Source: Molossus alvarezi (taxonomy: Eukaryota > Chordata > Mammalia > Chiroptera > Molossidae). Taken from it: 64,000 bases of DNA. The stretch spans positions 221,786,290-221,850,289 of the forward strand of contig CM073885.1 of assembly GCA_037176705.1 (NCBI GenBank), in the 5' to 3' direction. A model generated the notes under the pieces. That model saw only the letters and a list, made by a program, of their open reading frames with translations, ran no database searches and was not told the DNA's origin. The translations under genes were made by a program, and so were the position numbers. How positions within the stretch are numbered: position 1 is the first letter of the stretch; each line of letters starts with the position of its first letter. This document shows, piece after piece, positions 11,390 to 21,539 of the stretch.

Positions 11390-11930
11390 TGCACAGAGTC
11401 CTCTCATGCAAACCACTCTTTGTGGAGAAGCCTCTGTGCTAACATGTCTTTCTGCACACTGAACTTCCTGCCTACACTGTTTCTGCCACCTGAGCCAACC
11501 TTATAAAGGGCATCCTGAAGTCCTATTACAACCAGTACAACTGAGGCTTTCTCCATCTAATCAAACAGCACAGATCTCACTAATCAGAGCTGCTCTATTC
11601 TGACTGATCAGGGGCCAGGAGCAGAGGCACAGCCTTCTGTCTATATAAGCCAGCTCCTTTCTGGCTCTCATCCACCACCCAAGACTGAAGAGTGCGTTTC
11701 CAGAGGACCAGGAGGACCATTGCAGAGCTGATCTGCCTAGCTGAAGGGTGTCTAGCCCTGGGGGCAGCCTCCCAGCTGCACTGTTTACACAGCAGCTGCG
11801 CTGTAGCTATGTTGAGTTGTTTCACAGTGGGCTGTTTACCTTTCCTTCTTAACCACACTGCACCCCAAATTGGGCATTTCCGTTAGTGTTTGAATTGGTG
11901 CCAACTGGCTGACCATTTTCAGATGGGAGC
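11390..11930 (+). mobile_element. possible solo LTR with TATA box
   Basis: GC-richer than its surroundings. It carries a candidate TATA box (CTATATAAG, 11641-11649), a pyrimidine-rich run after it, and further right 'gaattggtgccaact' (11892-11906), which could be a primer-binding-site-like end. These are features of an endogenous retroviral LTR, but I cannot name a family and the ends are not defined. A host promoter or a chance arrangement is also possible. Confidence 0.3.
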
Positions 11931-12092
11931 TTGCATGCCCCTTTGTTTAATTTAAGGTACTTTGTCAAAGGCCATGTGGTTCTTTGGCGAGATGCCTCCA
12001 TCACTTCGCACTGCTGATGTGAGCCCTTGTCATCCATGAGAAGTTTGTGGAAACCCATAGTTTTCTCTGTCTAGAAAAAAATTGAGAACCAT

Positions 12093-12336
12093 GCCCTGGC
12101 CAGTTTGGCTCAGCGGTTAGAGCGTCGGCCTGCGGTCCGGAGAGACCCGGGTTCGGTTCCCGCTAAGGGCATGTACTTCGGTTGCTGTTTGTCCCCAGCC
12201 CTGGTTGGTCGTGCGGTTGGCAGTCACTCGATGTGTCCCTTCACGTCGATGTTTCTCACTCTCTCTCCCTTCCTCTCTCCCTCCCACTCTATCTGTACAA
12301 AAAATGGAAAAATATCCTTGGGTGAGGATTAAAAAA
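12093..12336 (+). mobile_element. VES tRNA SINE (gtgaggat-tail type)
   Basis: A full-length copy from 'gccctggccagtttggctca' to 'ccttgggtgaggatt' plus an A tail. The A box is TGGCTCAGCGG and the B box GGTTCGGTTCC. The target duplication AAAAAAATTGAGAACCA lies at 12075-12091 and 12337-12353; the A tail makes the exact right junction ambiguous. Confidence 0.95.
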
Positions 12337-12353
12337 AAAAAAATTGAGAACCA

Positions 12354-13895
12354 CTGACTGAGGTCTCAGGAGAGGAAAAGGGAGTTCGAGGTACCCAGGC
12401 TAGCTTGGGTCAAGGCTGGAAATCATATGGGACATAAGGAGAATAGAAAATAGTTTGAATTGAGTGAAGGGTAAGGCTGGACAGGCATTTTATATGCTTC
12501 TTTTATTGTCATTAGAATACTTTTCTCTGTTTCTTTAGACAATATAAACTGGCTTTTTCTCTATTTATTGTTAAAAACAATTTTTTTTTCCTAGTTCTTC
12601 TGCTTTCTGGCAATAAATAAACTCCAATTTTCCAAACTGGTTTAGGAACAATTTCTGTTTCCATGGTGGTCTCACTGTAAGCATCTCTGGTACCAGATGT
12701 GAGATTTTGATGAACAGACGAGAGTGAATTGCCCACTAGTGAGGGTGCGGGAGGTGCCTTGTGAAAAAAGTGTGTCGCATGCCAAGGAACACAAGCAGTT
12801 ATCATACATAAAGGTTTATGTGTCATATTGGCTGCTTTCCACCTTTGAGAATTTGTGCTACATGAGTGGAGTGTCATTCCTGTGAGTTATATTGGACACT
12901 CACCCTGTTTTAATTTATAATGGCATGTCAGAGCCATAAATTATAAGCTTTAAAAACTAACCTCAATAATGACAAATGAATTGGGTCATGCAATGTGCAT
13001 TAACATGTTCAGCCTGTATATGTCTCCTGATGATGTGTGATAAAACGAAACGAAACAAAACAAAAAAACCCACAACATTTTTACGTTCCTTTTTGGAGTC
13101 TTAAATAATGAATAAATGCTCATAAAATCTAACAAAAGTTTTTGGCTCAGATTAAATGTTCAGAAATATTTATTGTTGTCATTGTTTCCGGTATCATTGT
13201 TGCCTTTCTGGGGTGTTGGGGAGATTGGGGTGGTCTGGGGTAATGCTCAGTGCCTTGGAGACTTGACAAAGTGCACTTCAAAAATGGAGCAACCTCCTCC
13301 CCACAGCTGTTACATGTCTTTGCTCAAGTTACCCTGTCATTTCCATCAGTCTTTGAATTGGGACCAACTACATGATCAGGCCCAACTTTAGTAGGTATGT
13401 TTGTGCATTTAAACTTGAGTAGTTTGGTCTTGGTTATTTGAGAATAATTAATCTGTAAGATGCACCCTGGCAAAAAGGAAAAGGTCACAGATCAGGATTT
13501 CAAAGAACACAGGGAATCTTGTTTGGGTTGTGCTACAGGCTAGTGCTGAAGGACCATGAGCAGGTTGCTTCATAGCTCTGGGCCACTTTGTTATGGGTAA
13601 ATGGAAAAATCAAACTAGATGGCTGCTATCATCCTAACCATCTCTAAAAGTATTTTATTATGAGTTTTAGAAAAACAAGATTAAGTTTAAATGGCAGAAT
13701 TTGATGGACTACTGCCTGACGGCCTACACCGGGGTTGACAAGTAATTGCATGAAGAGCAAATTTGAATTGTGTTTATGAGATCTAGGAGCCAAGAATTAT
13801 TTCTTACTGCTTTAAGCAATTGTATTTTAAATGGTTATATAAGTATCTATATAATATTCTTAATTTTGCCTCTTGGTAGCAAAACCTAAGGCATA
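12354..13895. other. single-copy stretch with a G-quadruplex motif
   Basis: No recognised repeat or gene. A four-tract G-rich motif at 13210-13240 is listed separately. An A-rich pentamer-like run (acgaaacgaaac) lies near 13044-13065. Confidence 0.4.
13210..13240 (+). other. putative G-quadruplex motif
   Basis: Four GGGG runs (13210-13213, 13218-13221, 13227-13230, 13237-13240) are separated by loops of 4, 5 and 6 bases. This satisfies the usual four-tract G4 rule with room to spare and lies in otherwise non-repeat sequence. Confidence 0.75.
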
Positions 13896-13998
13896 GGGTG
13901 GGCAAAAGTAGGTTTACAGCTGTAATAGAAATAAATAATACAAGAATGAACTCTGTTGCATGTACTCACAACTGTAAACCTACTTTTGCTCATTCCTG
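13896..13998 (-). mobile_element. mariner-type MITE, copy 1
   Basis: Left end GGGTGGGCAAAAGTAGG and the reverse complement of the right end (CAGGAATGAGCAAAAGTAGG) are inverted repeats extending through GTTTACAG. The element is bounded by TA dinucleotides (13894-13895 and 13999-14000), the target of Tc1/mariner transposases. Its minus strand shares internal text with the element at 25779-25900 (GAGTACA, then TTCTTGTATTATT), so both are one family. There is no coding capacity in about 103 bp. Confidence 0.8.
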
Positions 13999-14000
13999 TA

Positions 14001-14347
14001 TTTATTAACTGGCCCATGACAGTAAAAGTTTGGCAACCCCTGCAATATTCACATCCTACATAGGAAGTTCAAATAGAAATCCTTATGATGACCTTTAGTT
14101 ACCAAACAGAGGTTCTACTCTACCCTTCTCTTCAAGATAGATAACTAGCTTATATTTTCCCATGAGTTAATTGTTCCCTTTGTTTTTTATTAGTGTTTTA
14201 AATAGCATTAAATTGTTATTTTATTGTAAGAATGACAGTCATTTTTATAAATAGTTATCAACAATTCTAAGACAACAATTTTGTTTGACTTTTTAGATTG
14301 CAATGACCTCAGCCCTTTCTATTCCTTTTTGGCCATCTGAGAACATA
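14001..14347. other. AT-rich stretch, nothing recognised
   Basis: No repeat or coding segment recognised. It ends at the start of the tetranucleotide array. Confidence 0.4.
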
Positions 14348-14463
<116 letters not shown>

Positions 14464-14825
14464 ATAATTTATATAGCACAACTCACTTCTTCTGGGAAAA
14501 GCCAGCACAATTAGTTCTTCCCTGGGATTTTCTGTTCTGAAGATATAAGGGTACGAGTGCTGTTGCTGTGGGTGGCCCTGTGTCCGGCCTCATGGAGAGG
14601 CCATTCTGTGGGTGTGAAAAATGAAGCTGACATAGAGGCAGACCAGAAAGAGTGAGAAACAATGAGGGAGAAATGAACTAGTGGCATCGGGGCTCTGCTT
14701 CATCATGCTACTTCCCTTTCTGGGTATGTGAGCCCCAATTTCCCCCTTTTGTCCAGATTAGCTCAAGTTGGTTTTCTGTCCCTTGCCGCCAGAGTTATTC
14801 TTGATTAGGAAGACCATTCATTTTT

Positions 14826-15241
14826 CTCAGGATGTGAACCTTGGAACCTCAGAATGTGTGAATTTATTTTGAAATAGGGTCTTTGCAGATGTAATAAGTG
14901 AAGGATCTCCCGATGAAATCATCCTGGATTTAGGGAGGGCCCCAAATCCAATGACGGATGTCTTTATAAGATCTCCCCCTAGAGGATGCAGACAGGCACA
15001 AGTAGAGAAGAAGGCTACGCAAAGATGGAGGCAGAGATTGGAGTTATGCTGCCACAAGCCATGAAACACCAAAAGCTATCAGAAGATGGAAGAAGCAAGG
15101 AAGGATCCGCAGTTAGCCCCTTTGGAGGCAGGCTGACACCTGGTCTCCTGCACTGTGAGAGAATAAATACATTTCTGTTGCTTTAAGCTGCTCAGTTTGT
15201 AGTCCCCCAAACTGTATGATGATAGTCATCAGAAATTAATA
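14826..15241 (+). mobile_element. MLT1-type MaLR LTR (ERVL-MaLR)
   Basis: Characteristic blocks run in order: 'gaaatagggtctttgcagat' (14871), 'ccaaatccaatgacgg', 'gatggaggcagagattggag', 'agaagatggaagaagcaagg', 'ctgtgagagaataaatac' (15152) and 'gctttaagctgctcagtttg'. This is the order of an MLT1 LTR, including the polyadenylation region. It is a solo LTR with no internal retroviral sequence beside it. Left end is approximate. Confidence 0.85.
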
Positions 15242-15679
15242 CATTTTTATAGTGTCTTATCAAAGAGAACAAAGGCATCTCTTACTTTCTGAGCACCGGC
15301 GCTTCACCTGTTGTTACAAGCAGTCATCACACTGCACTATAAGGACGAGCTCACATCTCCCTCTTTTTTAATGGAATGTATCTCCTCAAGAGTGAAAAGC
15401 CTAGGATGTCCTTTAGATATGCTCCCTCTTCTAGTGAAGTGCTTAGTTCATTGGCGGTCCCTGATAAAAAGTTGTTTTATGAATGAATAAATATGTCCAA
15501 CACTGTGCCCATAAGCACTGAGGAGGAAGAATTCACATGACACATCTCCAGGAGTTTAAAAGCTTGGATGGAGAGAAAAAACAAACTGGGAGCAGATACC
15601 TGGCAGCAGTGCTAATGAAAACCAGTCTAAGTGTGAATGAAGAAGAGGCCAAGGGCATACTTAATTCATTAAGCTCTCT
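15242..15679. other. single-copy stretch
   Basis: A short segment near 15430-15490 ending 'gaatgaataaatatg' may be an L2 tail. Otherwise nothing recognised. Confidence 0.35.
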
Positions 15680-15902
15680 GCACCTGTCCCTAACTCTGGC
15701 CTCCATAACACAGTATCTGCTCTGGAATCAGACTGGATGGCTCCATCCACCTGGCTCTGCTACTTGTAAAGCTATGTGACTCTCCCAGCCTGAGTTTCCT
15801 CACTGGGACCTATGTGGGTTTTCAGGGGATTTATGTGGGTCAAGTAAGATAATATATGCCACCTGCTTATGAGTGCCAAGCAACTAATAAGTGCTCAGAA
15901 AC
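15680..15902 (+). mobile_element. MIR SINE
   Basis: Nearly the whole MIR order is visible: 'tctggaatcagactggatgg', 'ctctgctacttgtaaagct', 'atgtgactctcccagcctga', 'gtttcctcact', 'caagtaagataatatatgcc' and 'aataagtgctcagaaa'. Confidence 0.75.
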
Positions 15903-15917
15903 GATTTGCTGGTGATT

Positions 15918-16130
15918 GATTATTTTTATTTTCTTTTTTTAATTAAAAATTTTTTAACAATATGAATATAGAAAATGATTTCACAGGTCAGGACATAAAA
16001 TTTTTTTTCCCACTGATTTTTAGAGAAAGCGGGAGAGAGAAACATCAATGCAAGCACACAACATCAAATCAAACTGGCAACCCCTTGGTGCAAGGGCTGA
16101 TGCCCAACCAACTGAGGCATACCACTCAGG
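15918..16130 (-). mobile_element. degenerate VES-like tRNA SINE
   Basis: The minus-strand copy has a T-rich left end, 'gagagagaaacatcaatg' and a decayed tRNA head complement 'caactgaggcataccactca'. The exact 15-bp repeat GATTTGCTGGTGATT at 15903-15917 and 16131-16145 is its target duplication. The exact duplication contrasts with the diverged head, so the source copy may have been variant. Confidence 0.8.
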
Positions 16131-16194
16131 GATTTGCTGGTGATTTTTATTGTTATTCCAGTCTTTTGTCTTCAGGCACTGATGCTCATTTTTA

Positions 16195-16438
16195 TTTTTT
16201 ATCCTCACCCGAGGACATTTTTCCATTTTTTGTACAGATAGAGTGGGAGGGAGAGAGAGGAAGGAGAGAGAGAGAGAAACATCGACGTGAAGGGACACAT
16301 CGAGTAGCTGCCACCCGCATGACCAACCAGGGCCGGGGACAAACTGCAACCGAAGTACGTGCCCTTAGTGGGAACCGAACCCGGGTCTCTCCGGACCGCA
16401 GGCCGACGCTCTAACCGCTGAGCCAAACTGGCCAGGGC
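16195..16438 (-). mobile_element. VES tRNA SINE (gtgaggat-tail type)
   Basis: Full-length minus-strand copy from 'atcctcacccgaggacattt' to 'gccaaactggccagggc', with little divergence from the copies at 12093 and 45108. Exact 17-bp target duplication ACTGATGCTCATTTTTA at 16178-16194 and 16439-16455. Confidence 0.95.
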
Positions 16439-16455
16439 ACTGATGCTCATTTTTA

Positions 16456-17074
16456 CATAATACTCTGCTGTCATCTTGAACATGACTCTTCTAAAACTTC
16501 CTTACCAAGCAGGCTGCTCTCTCTTTTCCCTAGAGTATAACTTTCCCCAGTTAGCGTCACCAACAACCTTAAAGCAATGCTTACCTTCTCGCTCACATGA
16601 CACATCAGCATATTCTGTGTAAAGTCTTTCCCACTTATGCCTTCATTTTAGTTCCTGCTATTAACATCCGAATGCAAATTAGAGTCACCAGGAACTCACA
16701 CAGGACTCAGAGTGTCTGCACACTTTAAGGTAGATATAAATCATGGTGGAAATCATGTGTGTAGGCAAATATTGGTTGACAAATCTGTGTGTACTGTATA
16801 TATGAACAGTGCTATTTCTTATGTAACATGTTCCTTGAAATCTTCAACATTTATTATAAGATCTTAATTTTATTTTATCCTAAAACAAAGCCTATTTTAA
16901 TTTAAAATTCAGGTGTGATTTATAAGGTTTCAATATATGGGAAACATATCTTATGTTTTGTTTGTCTCCTATAGAGCCAGAAGCAATGCTGGTATTATTC
17001 TAGGGAGTTACACAGGCCTGAACTCTAGGCAGTCACTCTCCATTGTCTCTTGACCTGCAGCCTCACCTGCAAAA
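16456..17074. other. single-copy stretch
   Basis: No gene or named repeat was recognised. It could belong to the L2 that becomes recognisable at about 17075. Confidence 0.35.
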
Positions 17075-17181
17075 CATAACAAACCTGCCAGCTCAACCTT
17101 CAGATACATGTCAAATGGAATCACTTCTCACCCTCTCCACAGCCACATTCACAATCTCTTGCCTAGACAAGTCAAAACAGC

Positions 17182-17445
17182 TTTTTTGTTGTTAATCCTC
17201 ACCCGAGAAACTTTTTCCATTGACTTTTTTTTTTTTTTTTTAGTGAGGGAAGGGGGAGAGAGAGAGTGAGAAACATGGATGTGAGAGAGACACATTGACT
17301 GGTTGCCTCCCACACTCCCACATGACCCTGACTGGGGTCAGGAATCGAACCTGCAGCCCAGGTGCATGCCCTTGACTGGAATTAAACCCAAGACCCTTTG
17401 ATCCACAGGTCGATGTTCTAACTGCTGAGCCAAACTGGTCAGGGC
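17182..17445 (-). mobile_element. VES-type tRNA SINE inside L2
   Basis: Minus-strand copy with the 'aatcctcacccgag' tail complement, a long internal T tract (17227-17242), 'gagagtgagaaacatggatg' and the head complement 'ctgagccaaactggtcaggg'. The body (caggaatcgaacctgcagcc) differs from the main type, so this may be a distinct subfamily or a mosaic. No clear target duplication. Confidence 0.85.
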
Positions 17446-17704
17446 TCAATATATCTCTTAAGGGCAGCCCTCCCGACTCTTGTCTCCTTTAATCCTATTC
17501 TTCACATAACATCCAGAAAGATCTTTTGAAAACATAACTTTAAACTCCTATTAGGAAGGCATTTCTACTTTGAACTGCTTAGAGTGGCCCACAAGGCCCA
17601 TGTCTGTGCTTCCTGACATCATGTCTCAGCATCCCCCCTCCTGCACTGCACTCTGCTCCAGCCATTTTGTCTTTTCTTACCCCACAAGCATTCAAGCTCA
17701 TTTC

Positions 17705-18140
17705 TGTTGTATCAGTCACATTTCTGCAGCATTAATACTGTGTAATCCCCCAACCTCACCTCCAAAAATCTCAAATGAGAATATTTTTCTTGCTCATGGC
17801 TTTGTGGGTTGGTTGGGCTGTAGGTCAGGTTCAGATGTGCCCAATGGGACTCTCGTTCCGGGAGTGGCAACCACCAGGGCATGGTTTTTTTTGAAGATAG
17901 AAGGCAGAAATGCTAGAGACGAGGCCAAACCACATGAGAACATCCTAAACTTCTGGACACATGTTATTTTATTACATCCACTTCTATACCACTGGGCCAA
18001 AAGCAAAACTCACACCTGAGCCTAAAGTTGGTGAGAGTAAACTCTGTCCAGAATGGAGCCACAACAAGAATGGGGAGGGAAGAATTGTCTCAAGTAGTAC
18101 TTTCTACCTGTTGGCCTCAGAGACTTTGTTGTTGGTACTA
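17705..18140 (+). mobile_element. LTR-like block inserted in L2
   Basis: It starts around 'tgtatcagtcacatttctgc' and includes 'cttgctcatggctttgtggg' and 'ccagaatggagccacaac'. This resembles an old MaLR-type LTR read with decay, and it interrupts the flanking L2. The 149-codon frame at 17570-18019 crosses the L2/LTR boundary and has no domain. Confidence 0.4.
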
Positions 18141-18475
18141 CTTCTTCCGGGGCTGCATTTCCACCAGATTCATTTCTTTACTTCATCCATAAACTTATTT
18201 AAATGCTACTTCACCAGAGAGACCTTCCTTGATCTCCTCTGAGATAGAGTCCCAGAAATGCAGTCATTCGCTAACTCTTATCCTGCTTTATTTTTCATCT
18301 TAACACTCATCTCCCCTGGGATGATGTACTGTATTTATGTACATCTTGTGTCTTCAGTGCACCTGCTAGTCTCTGTGAGGGCATGTGCCCTGCTGATCTG
18401 CATCTGTATATCTCTAGCATGTGGAGCAGTGCAGGACCTCAAGTCAGTGCTTAATAAATGTTGGTTGGACTAAGC

Positions 18476-19924
18476 AAATGAAACAATACTAACGATTGCT
18501 TTTTTCCTTCTTGGAAGAAAGATTAATTGAATGAGTAAAATTGCAATCAGAACTTGTCATGCCAGGGAAATTATATAGTTTTTTTTTTCTTTATGTTTGA
18601 AATTCTGTTTGTGTGTGTGTGCATCTGAATGTGCATTTATTTTCGACTTTTATTAGAAAGTGACTTTAATGCATTCTAAATTCCCATATGAATTTAGATT
18701 ACTTTGTTTTTGATATGCTTAATTAATAAAACATTTATAATTTTGTAAGTCCTAAAGATGTTTTACAACCTTTATCCTCAAAATCAGCCTTTACTTTTGA
18801 TTTCCCTATTTTCTTCACGTGCAATTTATATTTTACTAAATGTAGAGAAATATATGTTTGACATTTAATTTTTTTGTTTTCCTCCTCATTTAATTAATGC
18901 CTCGGCATATAGACTTGCCATCTCAATGTCTCTCACACAGTTTCCTTCTTTAATACGTATATTTCTGTCTCTGAGTTTCAAACCTCTCTCCTTTCCTGGA
19001 CAACAAGACCTTAACTGGTTTTGCTGATTCCTAGCTGCTGTACACATCATATGCTAGTACTCTCATCCTAAAGATGTGACTCTCATCTTTAAAAACATTC
19101 ATTTCCTTCTAGTGGCAGAATACATTAAGAGAAAAAAATCAATGTAGAAAGTTAGGTTTACTGCTGCCTTACATTATGTCATGCCTCTTTCCCAAAAACA
19201 GCTTTAGAAAATTATTTGTTTTGGATTAAAACAAAAATCAGTGATCAACTCTTTAAACACATTTATTTTTTATCTGAAATTCAAATTTAACTATGTGCCC
19301 TGTATTTTTATTGATCAAATCTGACAATTCTCCCTTGAAGGCAAAAGCAGAAAACCCTTAAAGAATTCTTATAAAACAAAATAAAAAACAAACAGACAAA
19401 CAAAAGAATCCATATAAATCTATCATAAAATCCCAACCCCAAAGAGCTCATGACTGTTCAATTTCTGAATTATCCATAATGGCCTTGATGGTCTGCCCAT
19501 TGAATTATTTGCATAGCAAATCTTTGTTGATGTACTTCTGAGTAACACACTGTGCAGATGGTGGTGGCACTGTTAGCATGATTTTTTGCTTTGTACAATC
19601 AATTCAGATGTTATAATGGCTCCCAGGAATTCCAAGGATAAGTACAATAAAATAAGTAAAATAAATACAAATGTCCTTATGTTATCACACCGTGTCTTTC
19701 ATATCAAATCCTTACGGAACCTTATGAATGAAACATTCACATGAATCATTCTTATTTGGTACATGGCAGAGGGCTCAAGGAGTCAGAAGGGGCACATAGA
19801 TGTCTGACTTAATCTGTCTGCTGAGAGGCTTCCAAGCACATTGCTTCATGGACCGTGGAAAGAGCCCCATGGTTACTTGGTTTCAAAGCATAGTGAGTGT
19901 GTGTTCTGAAGGGAATGGGCAACA
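18476..19924. other. AT-rich single-copy stretch
   Basis: No repeat family or coding signal recognised. A short (GT) tract is at about 18609-18622. Confidence 0.4.
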
Positions 19925-20060
19925 ATGACAATAATAATACCAAAGCTTTATATTTATGTTGCTGACAAACATGATCTCATTGGATCCTCATAAAATGCTT
20001 GTGAGGTAGGTATTACTTTCTTTTTACAGAGGAGGGAATTGAATTCAAAGTTGGAGAAAC
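19925..20060 (-). mobile_element. MIR SINE fragment
   Basis: The plus strand shows 'atctcattggatcctcataa', 'gcttgtgaggtaggtattac' and 'ttttacagaggagggaattg', the usual antisense MIR order. Confidence 0.7.
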
Positions 20061-20949
20061 GTGGTTTAAAAGTCACTGGAATAAAAACTTATGTGATTTT
20101 GTAAGGCGATGCAATTAAGTGACGAACACGAATTTCCTTGAAGCTGACGTAACCTTTCCCCTTATATAATGCTAGTGACGTAGGTTCAGTGCCTACATGG
20201 CAGATGTCCAAATTCTTAATTTGCCAATGAGGAGTGATTGAGGAAATTATCCTGACCTAATTTCTAGCATGTGGGGAGCATTCACATACAGCTAGTATTT
20301 TTTGATGCTCTACTACTTATCTAATAGTGCCAGTACCCATTTTTTTGTTTGTTTGGCTTGTTAGCATTTTTGTGTTCTGGATGTTACCAGGTACTGGATA
20401 AAAAATTATCAGAAAAGTAAAAAAAGTAGGTAGTACTCCTCACTATTTCATTAAATACTTACTGCTTTAGTCAATATGATCTGTTTAACTAGCTTCCTAG
20501 GAATAATGGACCAAATATCTTTTGTTTTCCCTGTTAATCTCTGTAGCACCCAGGTTTCAGGAAGCACAATTTGGATCCTTCGATGCTTCATCCCCTGGCC
20601 CTATTCTCCATTCTCACCATCTCTTACAATTATTCCAGAGTCCTGAAGGCCTATTTGGTTTAAAAGAGAGCAGTTCAATTCTCAGGCCAAGCAGAAAGAC
20701 AAAATTGTCTAGTTTTGTCAGTCCACAAGCACCAATGTTTTGGTTCTAGTGCCATGGTGCTTACATTGTTGAACACTGGTGCTCAGTGGCCCCATGGGCA
20801 GGCGTCCACTCTGTGGTGAAGCTCCTGTTGACTCCCCTGTATGTTCAGCCTGTGCTCTTGCCCATGCTTTGGAGAAACTGAAATTATCTAGTTGATAGCC
20901 TGAACAAGAGAAGAGGCCACACCACCAGGAGAACTAACTGACTGACTGG
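20061..20949. other. single-copy stretch
   Basis: Nothing recognised. The 75-codon frame at 20522-20749 has no known domain. Confidence 0.4.
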
Positions 20950-21060
20950 TTGTGAGGAGCAGTATCATTTCAGTATAGCATGGACCTGGATTCAAATCCT
21001 GACTCTTCCACTTACCTGTGTCTGTGAGAACTTAGGCAAGTAACTTACTTTTATACCCTG
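20950..21060 (+). mobile_element. MIR SINE fragment
   Basis: The text 'agtatagcatggacctggat', 'tcaaatcctgactcttccac', 'ttacctgtgtctgtgagaac' and 'ttaggcaagtaacttac' follows the MIR 5' half. Confidence 0.75.
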
Positions 21061-21322
21061 CAGTGAATCATTCTTTCCTTGTGATGGTCCCAGCCTGCCA
21101 CCCTGACACTGTTGGTATAAGCTCTTTTTGTTGTTTCGCATTCCCCCAGATCCTGAGTGCCCCTCATACCTCTTCTCTCTTTAAATCCTGGCTCACTGAC
21201 ATGCTGTCAGAGTCATGTGGGCTTCTTACTAAGTCTTCCCTTTCTGTCTTCATAAAGATTCTTTGTAATTAAATCCTGAGAACTGAGTTTTAAAATTTCC
21301 TTTTTGACGCTATGCTGTAGAT

Positions 21323-21531
21323 CAGTGGTTTTCAGCCTTCCTAGTGCCGCGACCCTTTAAAACAGTTCCTCATCTTGTGGTGACCCCCCAACCATAAAAT
21401 TATTTTTGTTGCTACTTAATAACTGTAATTTTGCTACTGTTATGTTGTAGGTGACCCTTAAACACAATTGGACCCTGTGAAAGGGTTGTTCAACCCCCAA
21501 AGGGGTCGTGACCCACAGGTGAAAACCACTG
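21323..21531 (+). mobile_element. SPIN-type hAT non-autonomous transposon, copy 2
   Basis: It starts CAGTGGTTTTCAGCC and ends ACCCACAGGTGAAAACCACTG in parts. The same GTGACCCCCCAACCATAAAA and GACCC...AAAGGGGTC landmarks as the copy at 585-776 are present. Flanks CTGTAGAT (21315-21322) and CTCTAGAT (21532-21539) form an 8-bp target duplication with one mismatch; the right copy fits the hAT preference nTCTAGAn exactly. It is 17 bp longer than copy 1 because of extra sequence before the right G/C-rich end. Confidence 0.88.
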
Positions 21532-21539
21532 CTCTAGAT

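Larger units (their letters stand above)
17075..18475 (+). mobile_element. LINE L2, split by a SINE and an LTR-like block
   Basis: L2 text is seen in three pieces. The first is 17075-17181 ('acctgccagctcaacctt'). The second is 17446-17704 ('agaaagatcttttgaaaac', 'ccacaaggcccatgtctgtg', 'ctgctccagccattttg'). The third is 18141-18475, with the typical 3' end 'agagagaccttccttgatct' and 'cttaataaatgttgg'. The first gap holds a VES SINE and the second an LTR-like segment, so both inserted after the L2. Confidence 0.7.

Noticed and set aside
12093..12170. Possible tRNA gene: A box and B box with correct spacing
   Set aside because: The segment is the head of a SINE with a body, A tail and target duplication. 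The acceptor stem does not close, so it is not a tRNA gene.
12105..12332. Frames starting [21 protein letters not shown], seen also at 45120 and 55841 and near 9613 and 16205
   Set aside because: They are the tRNA-like head of VES SINEs read as protein; recurrence reflects the repeat and not a gene family.
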